From: an uncultured Aquimarina sp.
Lineage (GTDB): Bacteria > Bacteroidota > Bacteroidia > Flavobacteriales > Flavobacteriaceae
Assembly: GCA_947503835.1 (NCBI GenBank)
Contig: CANNFM010000012.1
Location: 147,995 to 211,994, forward strand
DNA length: 64,000 bases
Reading direction: 5' to 3'
Part shown: one piece after another, positions 33,384 to 41,732 of the stretch
Layout of the letters: each line of letters starts with the position of its first letter
Position numbering within the stretch: the first letter of the stretch is position 1
The notes under the pieces: model-generated
Seen by the model: the letters and a program-made list of their open reading frames with translations, nothing else
Databases searched by the model: none
Told to the model about the DNA's origin: nothing
Translations under genes and position numbers: made by a program

Positions 33384-34954
33384 TATTTGTGATTATTAGC
33401 TATGGGTATTTGAACTTCGAATGTCGAACCTTCATTTTCCTTACTTGTAAAAGTAATAGTACCTCCCAGATTTTCCAAATGACTTTTCACAATGTTTAAT
33501 CCAATGCCTGTTCCTTGATCCAATAGCGCATTTTCTGCTCTAAAATAACGTTTAAATATAAATTCTTGTTCTTTTTCAGGGATCCCAATCCCTTGGTCAA
33601 TAATCCTGACTGTAAGCATATCATTTTCAAAACTAACTTGCAAGTCTATTGTTGTGTTCTCTCCTGAATATTTTATCGCATTATGAATGAGGTTAGATAA
33701 TACAAGCTCTAAGATTTTCTCATCAAATTCTAAGATATAATCATCGATATCATTAGGATAATTAATCCTTTGACCATCTTTGAGTAGCATATTGGCATTA
33801 TATATCACTTCATTAATAACTTTACTCAGTGGAAAAGTAGTAAACTTATAAGTCGCTTTGCCAGTTTCTAAACGCTCGATAGATAAGAAATCATTAAGAA
33901 TATTATCCAAATATTTTACCTTATTCTTAATAGTATCAAGGTGCTTTTCTCTTTTATCTTGTTGCTCTTCTTTGGTATATTTTCCTGTAAGTGTAGCCGA
34001 AGTAAGGATACCACTTAATGGAGTCTTAAACTCATGTGATACAAGGGACAAAAACTTTGTTTTTAACTCATTAAGGTCTCGTTCTTTCTTTAAAGATTCT
34101 TTTGTTTTAGCCTCGGCTTCCCTTCTCCTTTCTACTTCACTCTCTAAGGTAATTACTGTATTTTTAAGCTCTTTGGTACGCTTTTCAACTGTTTTTTCAA
34201 GTTTTTCTGTATAATCCTTTCTATCTGTAATATCCAGAATAATAGCAACAAATACAATTGCATCTCCAAGATGTGATAACTGAAGATGAACTTCAACGGG
34301 ATAGGTGGTACCATCTTTGCGTTGATGAATGGTCTCAAATTCAAGCTTTTCTTCTCTTTTTTCGAGTAAATCTTTAAGCAATTTTCTAAACTGAACTTCA
34401 GTATACTTCGGTTTTATCTCCACAGGGCCAAGCTGTCTAAGTTCGTCAAGAGTATATCCTATATTTCTAAGAGCTCCTTTATTAACATTAATAAATTTTA
34501 ATGTTTCTGTGTCAAATATGTAGATTTCATTGAGTGATTCATCAAAAATAGTCGCCCAATGTTTTAGTTGTTGCTCAGCCTTTTTGCGTTCGGTGATGTC
34601 CATAACCAATGCCATTACAAAGGACTTCCCATATATTTCAAAAGGACTTAACCCTGCTTCTACCGGAAAAGGTTTTCCACATTTACGCACTCCACTGATA
34701 TCTCTACCTCTTCCCATCTGGCGCTTCTCGCTATTCTTCAAAAAACTTTTGAAATGGCCTCCGTGATTTCCGCGATATTGTTGTGGGATTAAAATATTCA
34801 AAGGCTGCCCTTTCAGTTCGCCTCTTTCATAGTTAAACATTTCTTCGGCTGCACTATTTGTGGCTACAATAGTTTGATTTTCATCTACAATAATTACACC
34901 TTCAGAAATGGCTTCTGCAAGAATATCAAATGTATTTTCGTTAGTAAATGGCAT
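33383..34954 (-). CDS. Sensor histidine kinase with FixL-like PAS domain, second PAS, HisKA and HATPase
   Basis: 523 aa, no transmembrane segment. PAS1 (5-125) resembles the haem PAS of FixL: LIPQQYRGNHGGHFKSFL and GRGRDISGVRK. His64 and Arg84 are spaced 20 residues apart, exactly as His200 and Arg220 of Bradyrhizobium FixL, with the intervening Gly pattern G-x-G-R kept. PAS2 (134-245) is followed by a coiled coil (246-298), HisKA with His307 in LVSHEFKTPLSG, and an HATPase (N, G1, G2 boxes: NLIHNAIKYS, DQGIGIP, GTGIGLNIV). Translationally coupled to the receiver-Crp gene. Oxygen sensing by haem is a strong inference; haem binding itself cannot be seen. Confidence 0.9.
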   Translation of the reverse strand: MPFTNENTFDILAEAISEGVIIVDENQTIVATNSAAEEMFNYERGELKGQPLNILIPQQYRGNHGGHFKSFLKNSEKRQMGRGRDISGVRKCGKPFPVEAGLSPFEIYGKSFVMALVMDITERKKAEQQLKHWATIFDESLNEIYIFDTETLKFINVNKGALRNIGYTLDELRQLGPVEIKPKYTEVQFRKLLKDLLEKREEKLEFETIHQRKDGTTYPVEVHLQLSHLGDAIVFVAIILDITDRKDYTEKLEKTVEKRTKELKNTVITLESEVERRREAEAKTKESLKKERDLNELKTKFLSLVSHEFKTPLSGILTSATLTGKYTKEEQQDKREKHLDTIKNKVKYLDNILNDFLSIERLETGKATYKFTTFPLSKVINEVIYNANMLLKDGQRINYPNDIDDYILEFDEKILELVLSNLIHNAIKYSGENTTIDLQVSFENDMLTVRIIDQGIGIPEKEQEFIFKRYFRAENALLDQGTGIGLNIVKSHLENLGGTITFTSKENEGSTFEVQIPIANNHK

Positions 34955-35060
34955 ATTTAGGTTCGTCTATATTGAATTTACAGCTGTACTACTAGAATGT
35001 AATCTTATGTGGTTGGACCTAGCTTATTCCTACAAATGTACAAGAAAAACACAGAAAGAA

Positions 35061-35103
35061 TGATTTCGGTCATTTATTATTAGCTCCCCTTTAGATACTT
35101 TAA
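35061..35103 (+). promoter_or_regulatory. FNR-like promoter of the M50 protease gene
   Basis: TGATTTCGGTCA at 35061-35072, 23 bp, then TACTTTAA at 35096-35103. On the other strand a perfect TACATTTG lies at 35040-35033, 3 bp closer than in the standard layout, and may serve the kinase gene from the same box. Confidence 0.6.
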
Positions 35104-35119
35104 CCAAAAATTATGAATC

Positions 35120-36211
35120 ATGAAAGGTGTCTTAAATTTAGGTAGGTTATTTAATGTAAATATTGAGATTCATTGGACTTTTATTTTCATTTTGGCCTGG
35201 GTTGTATTTTTAGAACTAAAATCAGGAGGAACCTTTTACAATGCAGCAATGAGCACGGTTTTTATAGTGCTCATATTTGTTTGTGTAGTAATGCATGAGT
35301 TTGGTCATATCCTTACCGCTCGCAAATTTGGGGTGCGAACCAAAAAAATAACGTTGCTTCCAATTGGCGGTGTTGCTTCTATGGACACTATCCCCGAAAA
35401 CCCAAAACAAGAATTATTAATTGCCCTTGCAGGGCCAGCAGTAAATATTGCTATAGCAATGGTGCTACTTTTGTTTATTAAGGTATCTTTTTTCTTTGAG
35501 CAAGATTCAAATCAATTAGAAAACCTGGTAAGTCATGTCACATCTCAAAATCTATTAATTTATCTTTTTTCTGCAAACATAGCCCTTGCTGTATTTAATT
35601 TTATACCTGCATTTCCTATGGATGGTGGACGTGTGCTTAGGGCTATACTTGCTATGAAAATGGATAGGGTAACCGCCACCAATATTGCTTCTGGAATTGG
35701 TCAGTTTCTTGCTTTAGTTTTTGTAATTGTAGGAATTCTTTATAATCCTTTTCTAATCATTATTGGTTTGTTCATTTATTTTGGTGCCTACGGAGAAAAT
35801 AAAATGGTACGACAACTAGCATTACTGAAAGGTCATAAAATAAGCGAAGCCATGCTTACTAATATTTCTGTCCTAAAACCAGATAATACTATCGAGGATG
35901 TTATCGAATTATTACTATCAGGAACCGAAAAAAACTTTATAGTCGTACAGGAATCAAAAACTGTAGGTATACTTCATCATAGAGATATTATAAAAAACTC
36001 TAAGAACAAAAACTTACTTATAAAAGATGTAATGTCTACATCATTTAAATCCATTGACCTACATGCCGATTTAAAGGATATTTTTAAATTAATCAATACA
36101 GAAAAAAGTCACTTTTTTGCCGTCACGAACAATGATAAATTGGTCGGAGCAATAGATCTCACCAATTTGACCGAATTTATGCTAATTCAGGCAAATCTGA
36201 TTACCAAATAA
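35120..36211 (+). CDS. Site-2-type M50 membrane metalloprotease with C-terminal CBS domains
   Basis: 363 aa, intramembrane zinc protease of the SpoIVFB/Rv0359 group. HEFGH (His59, Glu60, His63) in a membrane helix and NFIPAFPMDGGRVLRA near residue 170 supply the zinc ligands. Residues 235-355 are a pair of CBS motifs that may bind an adenine nucleotide and gate activity. Family members cut membrane-bound anti-sigma or regulatory proteins; the substrate here is unknown. It is divergent from the FixL-like kinase gene and has an FNR-like box. Confidence 0.9.
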   Translation: MKGVLNLGRLFNVNIEIHWTFIFILAWVVFLELKSGGTFYNAAMSTVFIVLIFVCVVMHEFGHILTARKFGVRTKKITLLPIGGVASMDTIPENPKQELLIALAGPAVNIAIAMVLLLFIKVSFFFEQDSNQLENLVSHVTSQNLLIYLFSANIALAVFNFIPAFPMDGGRVLRAILAMKMDRVTATNIASGIGQFLALVFVIVGILYNPFLIIIGLFIYFGAYGENKMVRQLALLKGHKISEAMLTNISVLKPDNTIEDVIELLLSGTEKNFIVVQESKTVGILHHRDIIKNSKNKNLLIKDVMSTSFKSIDLHADLKDIFKLINTEKSHFFAVTNNDKLVGAIDLTNLTEFMLIQANLITK

Positions 36212-36235
36212 TATTATATTTTATCTTAATTCAAC

Positions 36236-36278
36236 TGATTTTTATCATAAAAAACCTCATGTTGACTTACTAAATTTA
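36236..36278 (+). promoter_or_regulatory. FNR-like promoter of the TerB-like/cbpA/cbpM operon
   Basis: TGATTTTTATCA at 36236-36247, 23 bp, then TAAATTTA at 36271-36278, about 30 bp before the first start codon. Confidence 0.73.
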
Positions 36279-36309
36279 TACTATGAAGAATTGATAAATA
36301 TTATAAGAC

Positions 36310-36714
36310 ATGAATACAGCTCAAAACATAGGAATTACATTTTATCAAAACCTTGGAAAGCTATTCTATGCAATCGCTGCTTCTGATAAAGTTGTTCGCC
36401 CATCTGAATATGAATCTTTACGAAAAATTGTAAAGTCTGAATGGATGAAAGTAGATGACCTAGAAGATGATTTTGGCGTTGATGCAGCTTTTCAGATCGA
36501 AATTGTTTTTGACTGGTTGGATTACGAAGAACTGAATGCTGAAGAATCTTTTGCACAATTTGAAGCGTATTTCAAAGAAAATAAATTTCGTTTTACAGAT
36601 AAATTAAAACAACTGGTTTGGAGTACTTGCAACGCAATTGCCGGAGCTTTTTCTGGTAAAAACAAATCAGAATTGATGATGCTAGGTCGGTTGAAATTGA
36701 TTTTTGAAAAATAA
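36310..36714 (+). CDS. TerB-like helical protein, 134 aa
   Basis: All-helical soluble protein. The stretch LGKLFYAIAASDKVVRPSEYESLRKIVKSEW resembles the TerB (tellurite resistance/DjlA-type) motif in which an acidic residue after the first helix (ASDKVV, normally AADG) may bind metal. It precedes a DnaJ-type co-chaperone gene by 21 bp, and TerB and DnaJ domains are often linked, as in DjlA. Probably part of the same chaperone operon. The family call is by resemblance. Confidence 0.65.
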   Translation: MNTAQNIGITFYQNLGKLFYAIAASDKVVRPSEYESLRKIVKSEWMKVDDLEDDFGVDAAFQIEIVFDWLDYEELNAEESFAQFEAYFKENKFRFTDKLKQLVWSTCNAIAGAFSGKNKSELMMLGRLKLIFEK

Positions 36715-36735
36715 CACCTAATTCTCAATAAAAAC

Positions 36736-37626
36736 ATGGAGTTTATTGATTACTATAAAATACTAGGTGTTTCTAAAAATGCTTCAGAGGTTGATATCAA
36801 AAAAGCATATCGAAAACTAGCCAGAAAATATCACCCGGATCTCAATCCTAATGATAAGAAAGCAGAACAAAAATTTAAAGAAATCAATGAAGCCAATGAA
36901 GTATTAAGCGATCCCGAAAATCGGAAAAAATACGATCAATATGGTAAAGACTGGAAACATGCCGAGGAGTTTGAAAAAGCACGACAATCACAAGGGCAAT
37001 ACAGCAGATCGGGTAGACAACAACAGTCTTATGAAGACTTTTCTCAAGGAGATTTCTCTGATTTCTTCGAATCTATGTTTGGTGGTGCAGGAAGAAGTTA
37101 TAGTCAGGGTCAAGTAAAATATCGAGGCCAGGATTTTAATGCAGAGTTGCACCTTGACCTAATGGATGTTTATTCGTCTCATAAAAGAACACTCACAGTT
37201 AACGGGAAAAATATTAGAATTACTATTCCCGCAGGAGTAGAAAATGGACAAACCATCAAAATAAAAGGTCATGGTGGTCAAGGAATAGGCGGTGGCCCAA
37301 AAGGCGATCTGTATATCACCTTTGTTATAGAAAACAAAACACCATTTAGACGGGATAAAAGCGACCTGTATCTAAATAAAGAAATTGAACTATATACTGC
37401 AGTTTTAGGTGGAGAAATAATGATTGACACCCTTGACGGAAAAGTCAAACTAAATGTAAAGCCCGAAACTCAGAATGGCGCAAAAGTAAAGCTAAAAGGA
37501 AAAGGGTTTCCGGTGTATAAAAAGGAAGGTCTCTTTGGAGATTTATACATCACTTACACCATAAAAATACCTAAAAACCTTTCTCAAAAACAAAAGGAAT
37601 TATTTAGAGAGTTATCCAAACTTTAA
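36736..37626 (+). CDS. cbpA: CbpA-type DnaJ co-chaperone
   Basis: 296 aa. J domain at residues 4-70 with the HPD motif (His33-Asp35) that stimulates DnaK ATPase, then a Gly/Ser/Gln-rich linker with GDFSDFFESMFGG, then two C-terminal substrate-binding domains (RITIPAGVENGQTIKIKGHGG and VKLNVKPETQNGAKVKLKGKGFP). There is no zinc-finger (CxxCxGxG) region, so CbpA rather than DnaJ. Followed 10 bp later by its modulator cbpM. FNR-like promoter upstream of the operon suggests use in low-oxygen stress or stationary phase. Confidence 0.94.
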   Translation: MEFIDYYKILGVSKNASEVDIKKAYRKLARKYHPDLNPNDKKAEQKFKEINEANEVLSDPENRKKYDQYGKDWKHAEEFEKARQSQGQYSRSGRQQQSYEDFSQGDFSDFFESMFGGAGRSYSQGQVKYRGQDFNAELHLDLMDVYSSHKRTLTVNGKNIRITIPAGVENGQTIKIKGHGGQGIGGGPKGDLYITFVIENKTPFRRDKSDLYLNKEIELYTAVLGGEIMIDTLDGKVKLNVKPETQNGAKVKLKGKGFPVYKKEGLFGDLYITYTIKIPKNLSQKQKELFRELSKL

Positions 37627-37636
37627 ATATCGTGTA

Positions 37637-37933
37637 ATGACCAAAGAACATCTCATACCAGCTACAGAATTTTGTGTAAATCACCAAATTGAATTATCTT
37701 TCATCAACTCTTTACATGATTTTGGATTAATTGAAATTATTAGTATTCAACAAACTGCATTTTTAAATCCAGAAGAACTTCCTAAACTAGAGCAAATTTT
37801 ACTTTTCCATCAGGAATTAGAAATTAATCTTGAAGGGGTCGAAGTAATTATACACTTGCTAGAACGAGTTCGTAAAATTCAACATGAAATGAATATGTTA
37901 AGAAACAGATTGGACTTGTATGAAAATCTTTAA
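37637..37933 (+). CDS. cbpM: CbpM, modulator of CbpA (MerR-like fold)
   Basis: 98 aa, helical. CbpM binds the J domain of CbpA and inhibits it. The layout fits: IPATEFCVNHQIELSFINSLHDFGLIEI corresponds to the MerR-like winged part (usually Y/F-C-x-H), and the C-terminal helix carries EVIIHLLERVRKIQHEMNMLRNRLDLYE. Directly downstream of cbpA. Confidence 0.85.
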   Translation: MTKEHLIPATEFCVNHQIELSFINSLHDFGLIEIISIQQTAFLNPEELPKLEQILLFHQELEINLEGVEVIIHLLERVRKIQHEMNMLRNRLDLYENL

Positions 37934-37952
37934 TTCAAAATTACACCTCAAC

Positions 37953-37995
37953 TGATCAATATCATATTTTCACGTCAAAATCTCGATTACATTTA
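37953..37995 (+). promoter_or_regulatory. FNR-like promoter of the ClbS/DfsB-like gene
   Basis: TGATCAATATCA at 37953-37964, 23 bp, then TACATTTA at 37988-37995. Confidence 0.72.
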
Positions 37996-38016
37996 GTATG
38001 TAAAACGTATAAAGAT

Positions 38017-38514
38017 ATGCCTCGACCAAAAACCAAGGACGAATTAATTAACCTAAGTAACCAAAACTATAACAAGGTATTAGATTTGGTTGCTTCTTTT
38101 CCTGAAGAAAAATTAAACCAAGAATTTCCCAATGGGTACCTCAACAGAAATATTAGAGATGTATTAGCACATCTTCATCATTGGCATTTGATGATGCAAG
38201 ACTGGTATAGGGTTGGTATGACAGGAAATAAACCCAATATGCCTGCAAAGGGATATACCTGGAAAACAGTTCCTGATCTTAATAGGAAAATTCAAAAGAT
38301 ATATAGTCAAATAGAACTAACCAAAGTAAAAAAACTACTTCAAAACTCATTTAATGAACTTCAAAAAATAATTGACAATCATACAGAAGAAGAGCTCTTT
38401 GAAAAGCGACGATTTAAATGGACCGGAACTACCTCATTAGCCTCTTATCTTATTTCTGCCACTTCAAGTCACTATGATTGGGCCTATAAATTAATAAAGA
38501 AATGTATGAAATAA
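38017..38514 (+). CDS. ClbS/DfsB family four-helix protein (DinB-like fold)
   Basis: 165 aa, soluble. The start MPRPKTKDELINLSNQNYNKVLDLVASFPEEKL and NIRDVLAHLHHWHLMMQDWY match the ClbS/DfsB group, whose founding member hydrolyses colibactin; most members have no known substrate. The HH-W-H pattern near residue 49 could bind metal. It stands alone after an FNR-like box with the usual geometry, suggesting a stress role here rather than self-protection against a toxin. Confidence 0.82.
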   Translation: MPRPKTKDELINLSNQNYNKVLDLVASFPEEKLNQEFPNGYLNRNIRDVLAHLHHWHLMMQDWYRVGMTGNKPNMPAKGYTWKTVPDLNRKIQKIYSQIELTKVKKLLQNSFNELQKIIDNHTEEELFEKRRFKWTGTTSLASYLISATSSHYDWAYKLIKKCMK

Positions 38515-38548
38515 CTTTACTAATTATTTCATCTTAAACAACAATACT

Positions 38549-39439
38549 ATGAAAACTATAATCGCTTGTCTTCTTTTCTTAAGTTTCATTGCTTGTAAAA
38601 AAGAGACATCCCCTCAACAAACTACTAAGGCTAAAGAAATAGAAACTAAACAACAAATACATCAAAACGCAGAAGATACTGTTGTCGTTTTCTCTGAAGA
38701 AAAACTGGAACTTAATCAGGAGAAAACAAAATCTATTAAACGAGAAAAGTTAATTGAAGCTAAAGATGATAAAACTCAATTACAGGAGTTGGTGGTGTCA
38801 AAAGAATTTTACAAAAAAGAAGATCTCTATATATTAGATTATAAATACCCCTATCTCAATGAGAAAATTGATCCGGGATATTCTGTATTCAATACTTTTA
38901 TCAAAGAGAACTATTTAAACATTGAAAAAACTGAAAATCAAATTCTTGAAGATAAAGAACTACTTTGTGATACCTTAAAAATTAATAGATTTAGAGATAA
39001 AAGGATTATTGATTATAAGATCTATGACGTCAAAAAGGATCTCATTAGTGTAGTGCTTTATAAAGAAAATTATTACTCAGGGATGCGATACTCTACCTAT
39101 CTTTTTGATTGTGTAAACTTTGATCTTAAGAAACACGATTTTGTCTATTTCAATGATCTTTTTGCGTTAGGGGCAGAAGAAGAAATATTCAAAACTATAA
39201 ATGATATTATAAAAGAAAATATCCAATCAGGCGAATTATATTATGACTGCTGGGAACTATCTGAAGGAGATTTTAAAGCCTACAAAAACAATTTTGTTGT
39301 AAATGATGATGTTGTCGAATTCTATTTTGATGATTGTATAATCTGTCCATCATATACAGGGACGTATGCTATTGAAATTCCTATAAAGAGAATTATGCAT
39401 TTGCTAAAAAAATATAATAACTCGCCTATAATAAGTTAA
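38549..39439 (+). CDS. Lipoprotein with DUF3298/RsiV-like domain, 296 aa
   Basis: Lipobox FLSFIACKK (Cys16). After a Lys/Glu/Gln-rich linker (about residues 18-75), the C-terminal part reads YKYPYLNEKIDPGYSVFNTFIKE, then FRDKRIIDYKIYDVKKDLISVVLYKENYYSGMRYSTYLF and ending IPIKRIMHLLKKY, a pattern like DUF4163/DUF3298 proteins such as RsiV. Anchored in the membrane on the periplasmic side. It lies 34 bp after the ClbS-like gene and may be cotranscribed. Function unknown; a link to a sigma factor is not supported by any neighbour. Confidence 0.65.
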   Translation: MKTIIACLLFLSFIACKKETSPQQTTKAKEIETKQQIHQNAEDTVVVFSEEKLELNQEKTKSIKREKLIEAKDDKTQLQELVVSKEFYKKEDLYILDYKYPYLNEKIDPGYSVFNTFIKENYLNIEKTENQILEDKELLCDTLKINRFRDKRIIDYKIYDVKKDLISVVLYKENYYSGMRYSTYLFDCVNFDLKKHDFVYFNDLFALGAEEEIFKTINDIIKENIQSGELYYDCWELSEGDFKAYKNNFVVNDDVVEFYFDDCIICPSYTGTYAIEIPIKRIMHLLKKYNNSPIIS

Positions 39440-39471
39440 CCGTTGTGCATTTAGTTTTTTTGACCAAAATT

Positions 39472-39592
39472 CGTCAGTTCGATTACTTCGACTGGCTCAG
39501 CAGAGCTATCGAGAATAGAATTTTGGCTAGAAAAAAGCTATTCTCGATACATTTTGTCTCCATATCATTACAACAAAACACTCGAACTGACG
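39472..39592. repeat. Long-hairpin repeat R2, copy 3
   Basis: CGTCAGTTCGA...CTATCGAGAATAG and CTATTCTCGATAC...ACTCGAACTGACG. Good symmetry; followed by CTTTTTTG, so it may also end transcription of the lipoprotein gene. Confidence 0.75.
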
Positions 39593-39630
39593 CTTTTTTG
39601 TAATAATTTAGTGATTAAAACAATTAGGTA

Positions 39631-39930
39631 ATGAAAAGTAGTTTTAGTAATATTATAAATTCAGAAACACCGGTATTAGTAGACTTTTTTGCCGATTGGT
39701 GTGGGCCATGTAAAGTGCTTGCCCCAATTCTAAAACAGGTTAAAGATGAATTAGGCGAAAATATCAAGATTGTAAAAATCGATGTAGATAAAAACCAACC
39801 GATAGCAGCAAAATATCAAGTACGTGGTGTACCTACTATGATATTGTTTAAAGAAGGAAAACAACTCTGGCGACAATCTGGAGTGTTACAAAAAAATGAT
39901 ATTGTAACAGTAATTAATTCACACCAATAG
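39631..39930 (+). CDS. trxA: Thioredoxin
   Basis: 99 aa, cytoplasmic disulphide reductase. Active site WCGPC at residues 27-31, cis-Pro in GVPTMILF, Lys at DVDKNQP. Full-length single thioredoxin fold with no signal. Lies 2 bp before deoC; the pair is probably cotranscribed although their reactions are unrelated. Confidence 0.95.
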   Translation: MKSSFSNIINSETPVLVDFFADWCGPCKVLAPILKQVKDELGENIKIVKIDVDKNQPIAAKYQVRGVPTMILFKEGKQLWRQSGVLQKNDIVTVINSHQ

Positions 39931-39932
39931 TT

Positions 39933-40577
39933 ATGGTACTCAATACCTATATAGATCATACACTACTAAAAGCTAATGCAACCGTTGATGATATCAAAAA
40001 ACTTTGCACAGAGGCCAAAGAACATGATTTTTATGCCGTTTGTGTAAATAGTTATTATGTAGCATTGGCAGATAGTGAATTAATGCATACAGATATAAAA
40101 ATTGCTGCGGTTGTAGGGTTTCCTCTTGGTGCCATGCTAACGAGAGCTAAGGTATTTGAAGCGCAGCAATGTATTGATCAGGGAGCTAATGAAATTGACA
40201 TGGTTATTAATATAGGTTTATTAAAATCCGGATATTACAAAATTGTAGAAGATGAAATCAGAGCCCTCAAAAAAGCAATTGAAGATAAGGTGTTAAAAGT
40301 GATTTTTGAAAATTGTTATCTCACCGATGAAGAGAAAAGAATTGCCTGTACACTATCCTTAAACGCCGGAGCAGATTTTATAAAAACCTCTACTGGATTT
40401 GGTACAGGAGGCGCTACTCTTGAAGATGTAAAGCTGATGAAAAATGAAGTACAGGATCATGTAAAAATAAAAGCTTCAGGAGGTATTAGAGATGTAGAAA
40501 CAGCAAAACAATACATTGAGCTGGGGGTTTCAAGAATAGGTACCTCATCGGGAGTAAAGATTGTAACTTCATACTAG
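39933..40577 (+). CDS. deoC: Deoxyribose-phosphate aldolase
   Basis: Class I aldolase splitting 2-deoxyribose 5-phosphate into glyceraldehyde 3-phosphate and acetaldehyde. 214 aa. Motifs: YIDHTLLKANAT near the start, VGFPLGAM, NEIDMVINIG, and the Schiff-base Lys in FIKTSTGFGTGGAT near residue 151. deoD lies 264 bp downstream, so nucleoside salvage or catabolism is encoded here. Confidence 0.95.
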   Translation: MVLNTYIDHTLLKANATVDDIKKLCTEAKEHDFYAVCVNSYYVALADSELMHTDIKIAAVVGFPLGAMLTRAKVFEAQQCIDQGANEIDMVINIGLLKSGYYKIVEDEIRALKKAIEDKVLKVIFENCYLTDEEKRIACTLSLNAGADFIKTSTGFGTGGATLEDVKLMKNEVQDHVKIKASGGIRDVETAKQYIELGVSRIGTSSGVKIVTSY

Positions 40578-40691
40578 GCCATTATAAATTGAATGTGTAA
40601 AATTTAGATAGGAATGAAATTGCTTTTTCAAAGCATGATACAAAAGTAGGCAGTGACTACATACTAAAAACTGCTTATTGTTAGTAAACTA

Positions 40692-40777
40692 CCTCGGGGC
40701 AAACCCGCGAGGCATTGGTTGGAAAATAATTTTGATTTCGAGGCAAGCCTCGGAGCATTTAAATCTCGATTATCGAG
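40692..40777. repeat. Cluster of three small GC-rich hairpins upstream of deoD
   Basis: CCTCGGGGCAAACCCGCGAGG at 40692, CGAGGCAAGCCTCG near 40739 and CTCGATTATCGAG at 40765. All share CGAGG/CCTCG-type arms in an otherwise AT-rich gap. They may be a dispersed palindromic repeat or act on the deoC-deoD transcript. Confidence 0.6.
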
Positions 40778-40841
40778 TAAAATTTTTAGAAACTTAAAAT
40801 TAAGTATCTGGTTTTTTAACTTCAATTGAAATCAATAAAAA

Positions 40842-41540
40842 ATGAGTGTACACATCGCTGCAAAACAAGGAGAAATTGCTGAAACCGTTTTATTACCAGG
40901 GGATCCGCTACGTGCCAAATGGATCGCAGAAACTTTTTTAGAAAACCCATTTTGCTATAATGAAATCAGAGGAATGTTTGGCTATACCGGAACGTATAAC
41001 GGCAAACGTGTTTCGGTACAAGGAACCGGGATGGGAATCCCATCAGCGCTCATATATTGTCATGAGCTTATCAATGACTATGGAGCAAAAAATCTAATCA
41101 GAGTGGGTTCTGCCGGATCCTATCAAAAAGATGTGCATATAAGGGATATCGTTATTGCAATGGCAGCTTCGGCTACTTCGGGGATTAATAACTCTAGGTT
41201 TATCAACGCAGATTATTCTCCTACGGCCAATTTTGAATTATTCATGAAAGCTGCTCAATATGCAAAGGATAATAACATTCCTATAAAAGCCGGAAATGTT
41301 TTATCCTCTGATGAATTCTATGAAGATGATCCCGATTCTTATAAACATTGGGCAGATTTTGGTGTATTATGTGTAGAAATGGAAGCCGCTGGATTATATA
41401 CCATTGCTGCTAAGTTTAATGTAAAGGCTTTAGCAATTTTAACCATTTCTGATTCTTTAGTCACCAAAGAAAGAACAACTTCAGAAGAACGAGAAACCAC
41501 CTTTAGTAAAATGATTGAAATTGCTTTATCTACATTATAA
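40842..41540 (+). CDS. deoD: Purine nucleoside phosphorylase, DeoD type
   Basis: Cleaves purine (deoxy)nucleosides with phosphate to base and (deoxy)ribose 1-phosphate. 232 aa, hexameric class. Motifs LLPGDPLRAKWIAE (phosphate site), GMGIPSALIYCHEL, RVGSAGSYQKDV and VEMEAAGLY (ribose/base site), and LTISDSLV with the catalytic Asp. Works with deoC in deoxynucleoside breakdown. Confidence 0.95.
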   Translation: MSVHIAAKQGEIAETVLLPGDPLRAKWIAETFLENPFCYNEIRGMFGYTGTYNGKRVSVQGTGMGIPSALIYCHELINDYGAKNLIRVGSAGSYQKDVHIRDIVIAMAASATSGINNSRFINADYSPTANFELFMKAAQYAKDNNIPIKAGNVLSSDEFYEDDPDSYKHWADFGVLCVEMEAAGLYTIAAKFNVKALAILTISDSLVTKERTTSEERETTFSKMIEIALSTL

Positions 41541-41576
41541 CCTGAGTTCGACATAAGTTTATACTTGACCAAAAGC

Positions 41577-41695
41577 CGTCAAATTGAGTGATTTTTCAAA
41601 ATGAAATGGAGAAAAATTGTATCGAAATCAGGCTTTTAAGCCAAAATTACTTGTTTTCGATACAATTTTGCCATCGCAAAAACACTCAAACTGAC
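41577..41695. repeat. Long-hairpin repeat R2, copy 4, between convergent genes
   Basis: CGTCAAATTGAGTG and CACTCAAACTGAC as outer arms, TTGTATCGAAA and TTTCGATACAA as inner arms. Sits between deoD and a leftward usp gene, so it may act as a two-way terminator. Confidence 0.7.
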
Positions 41696-41732
41696 ATAAT
41701 TTTGTTATCTCAAACTCAGGTTTACAGAATTC

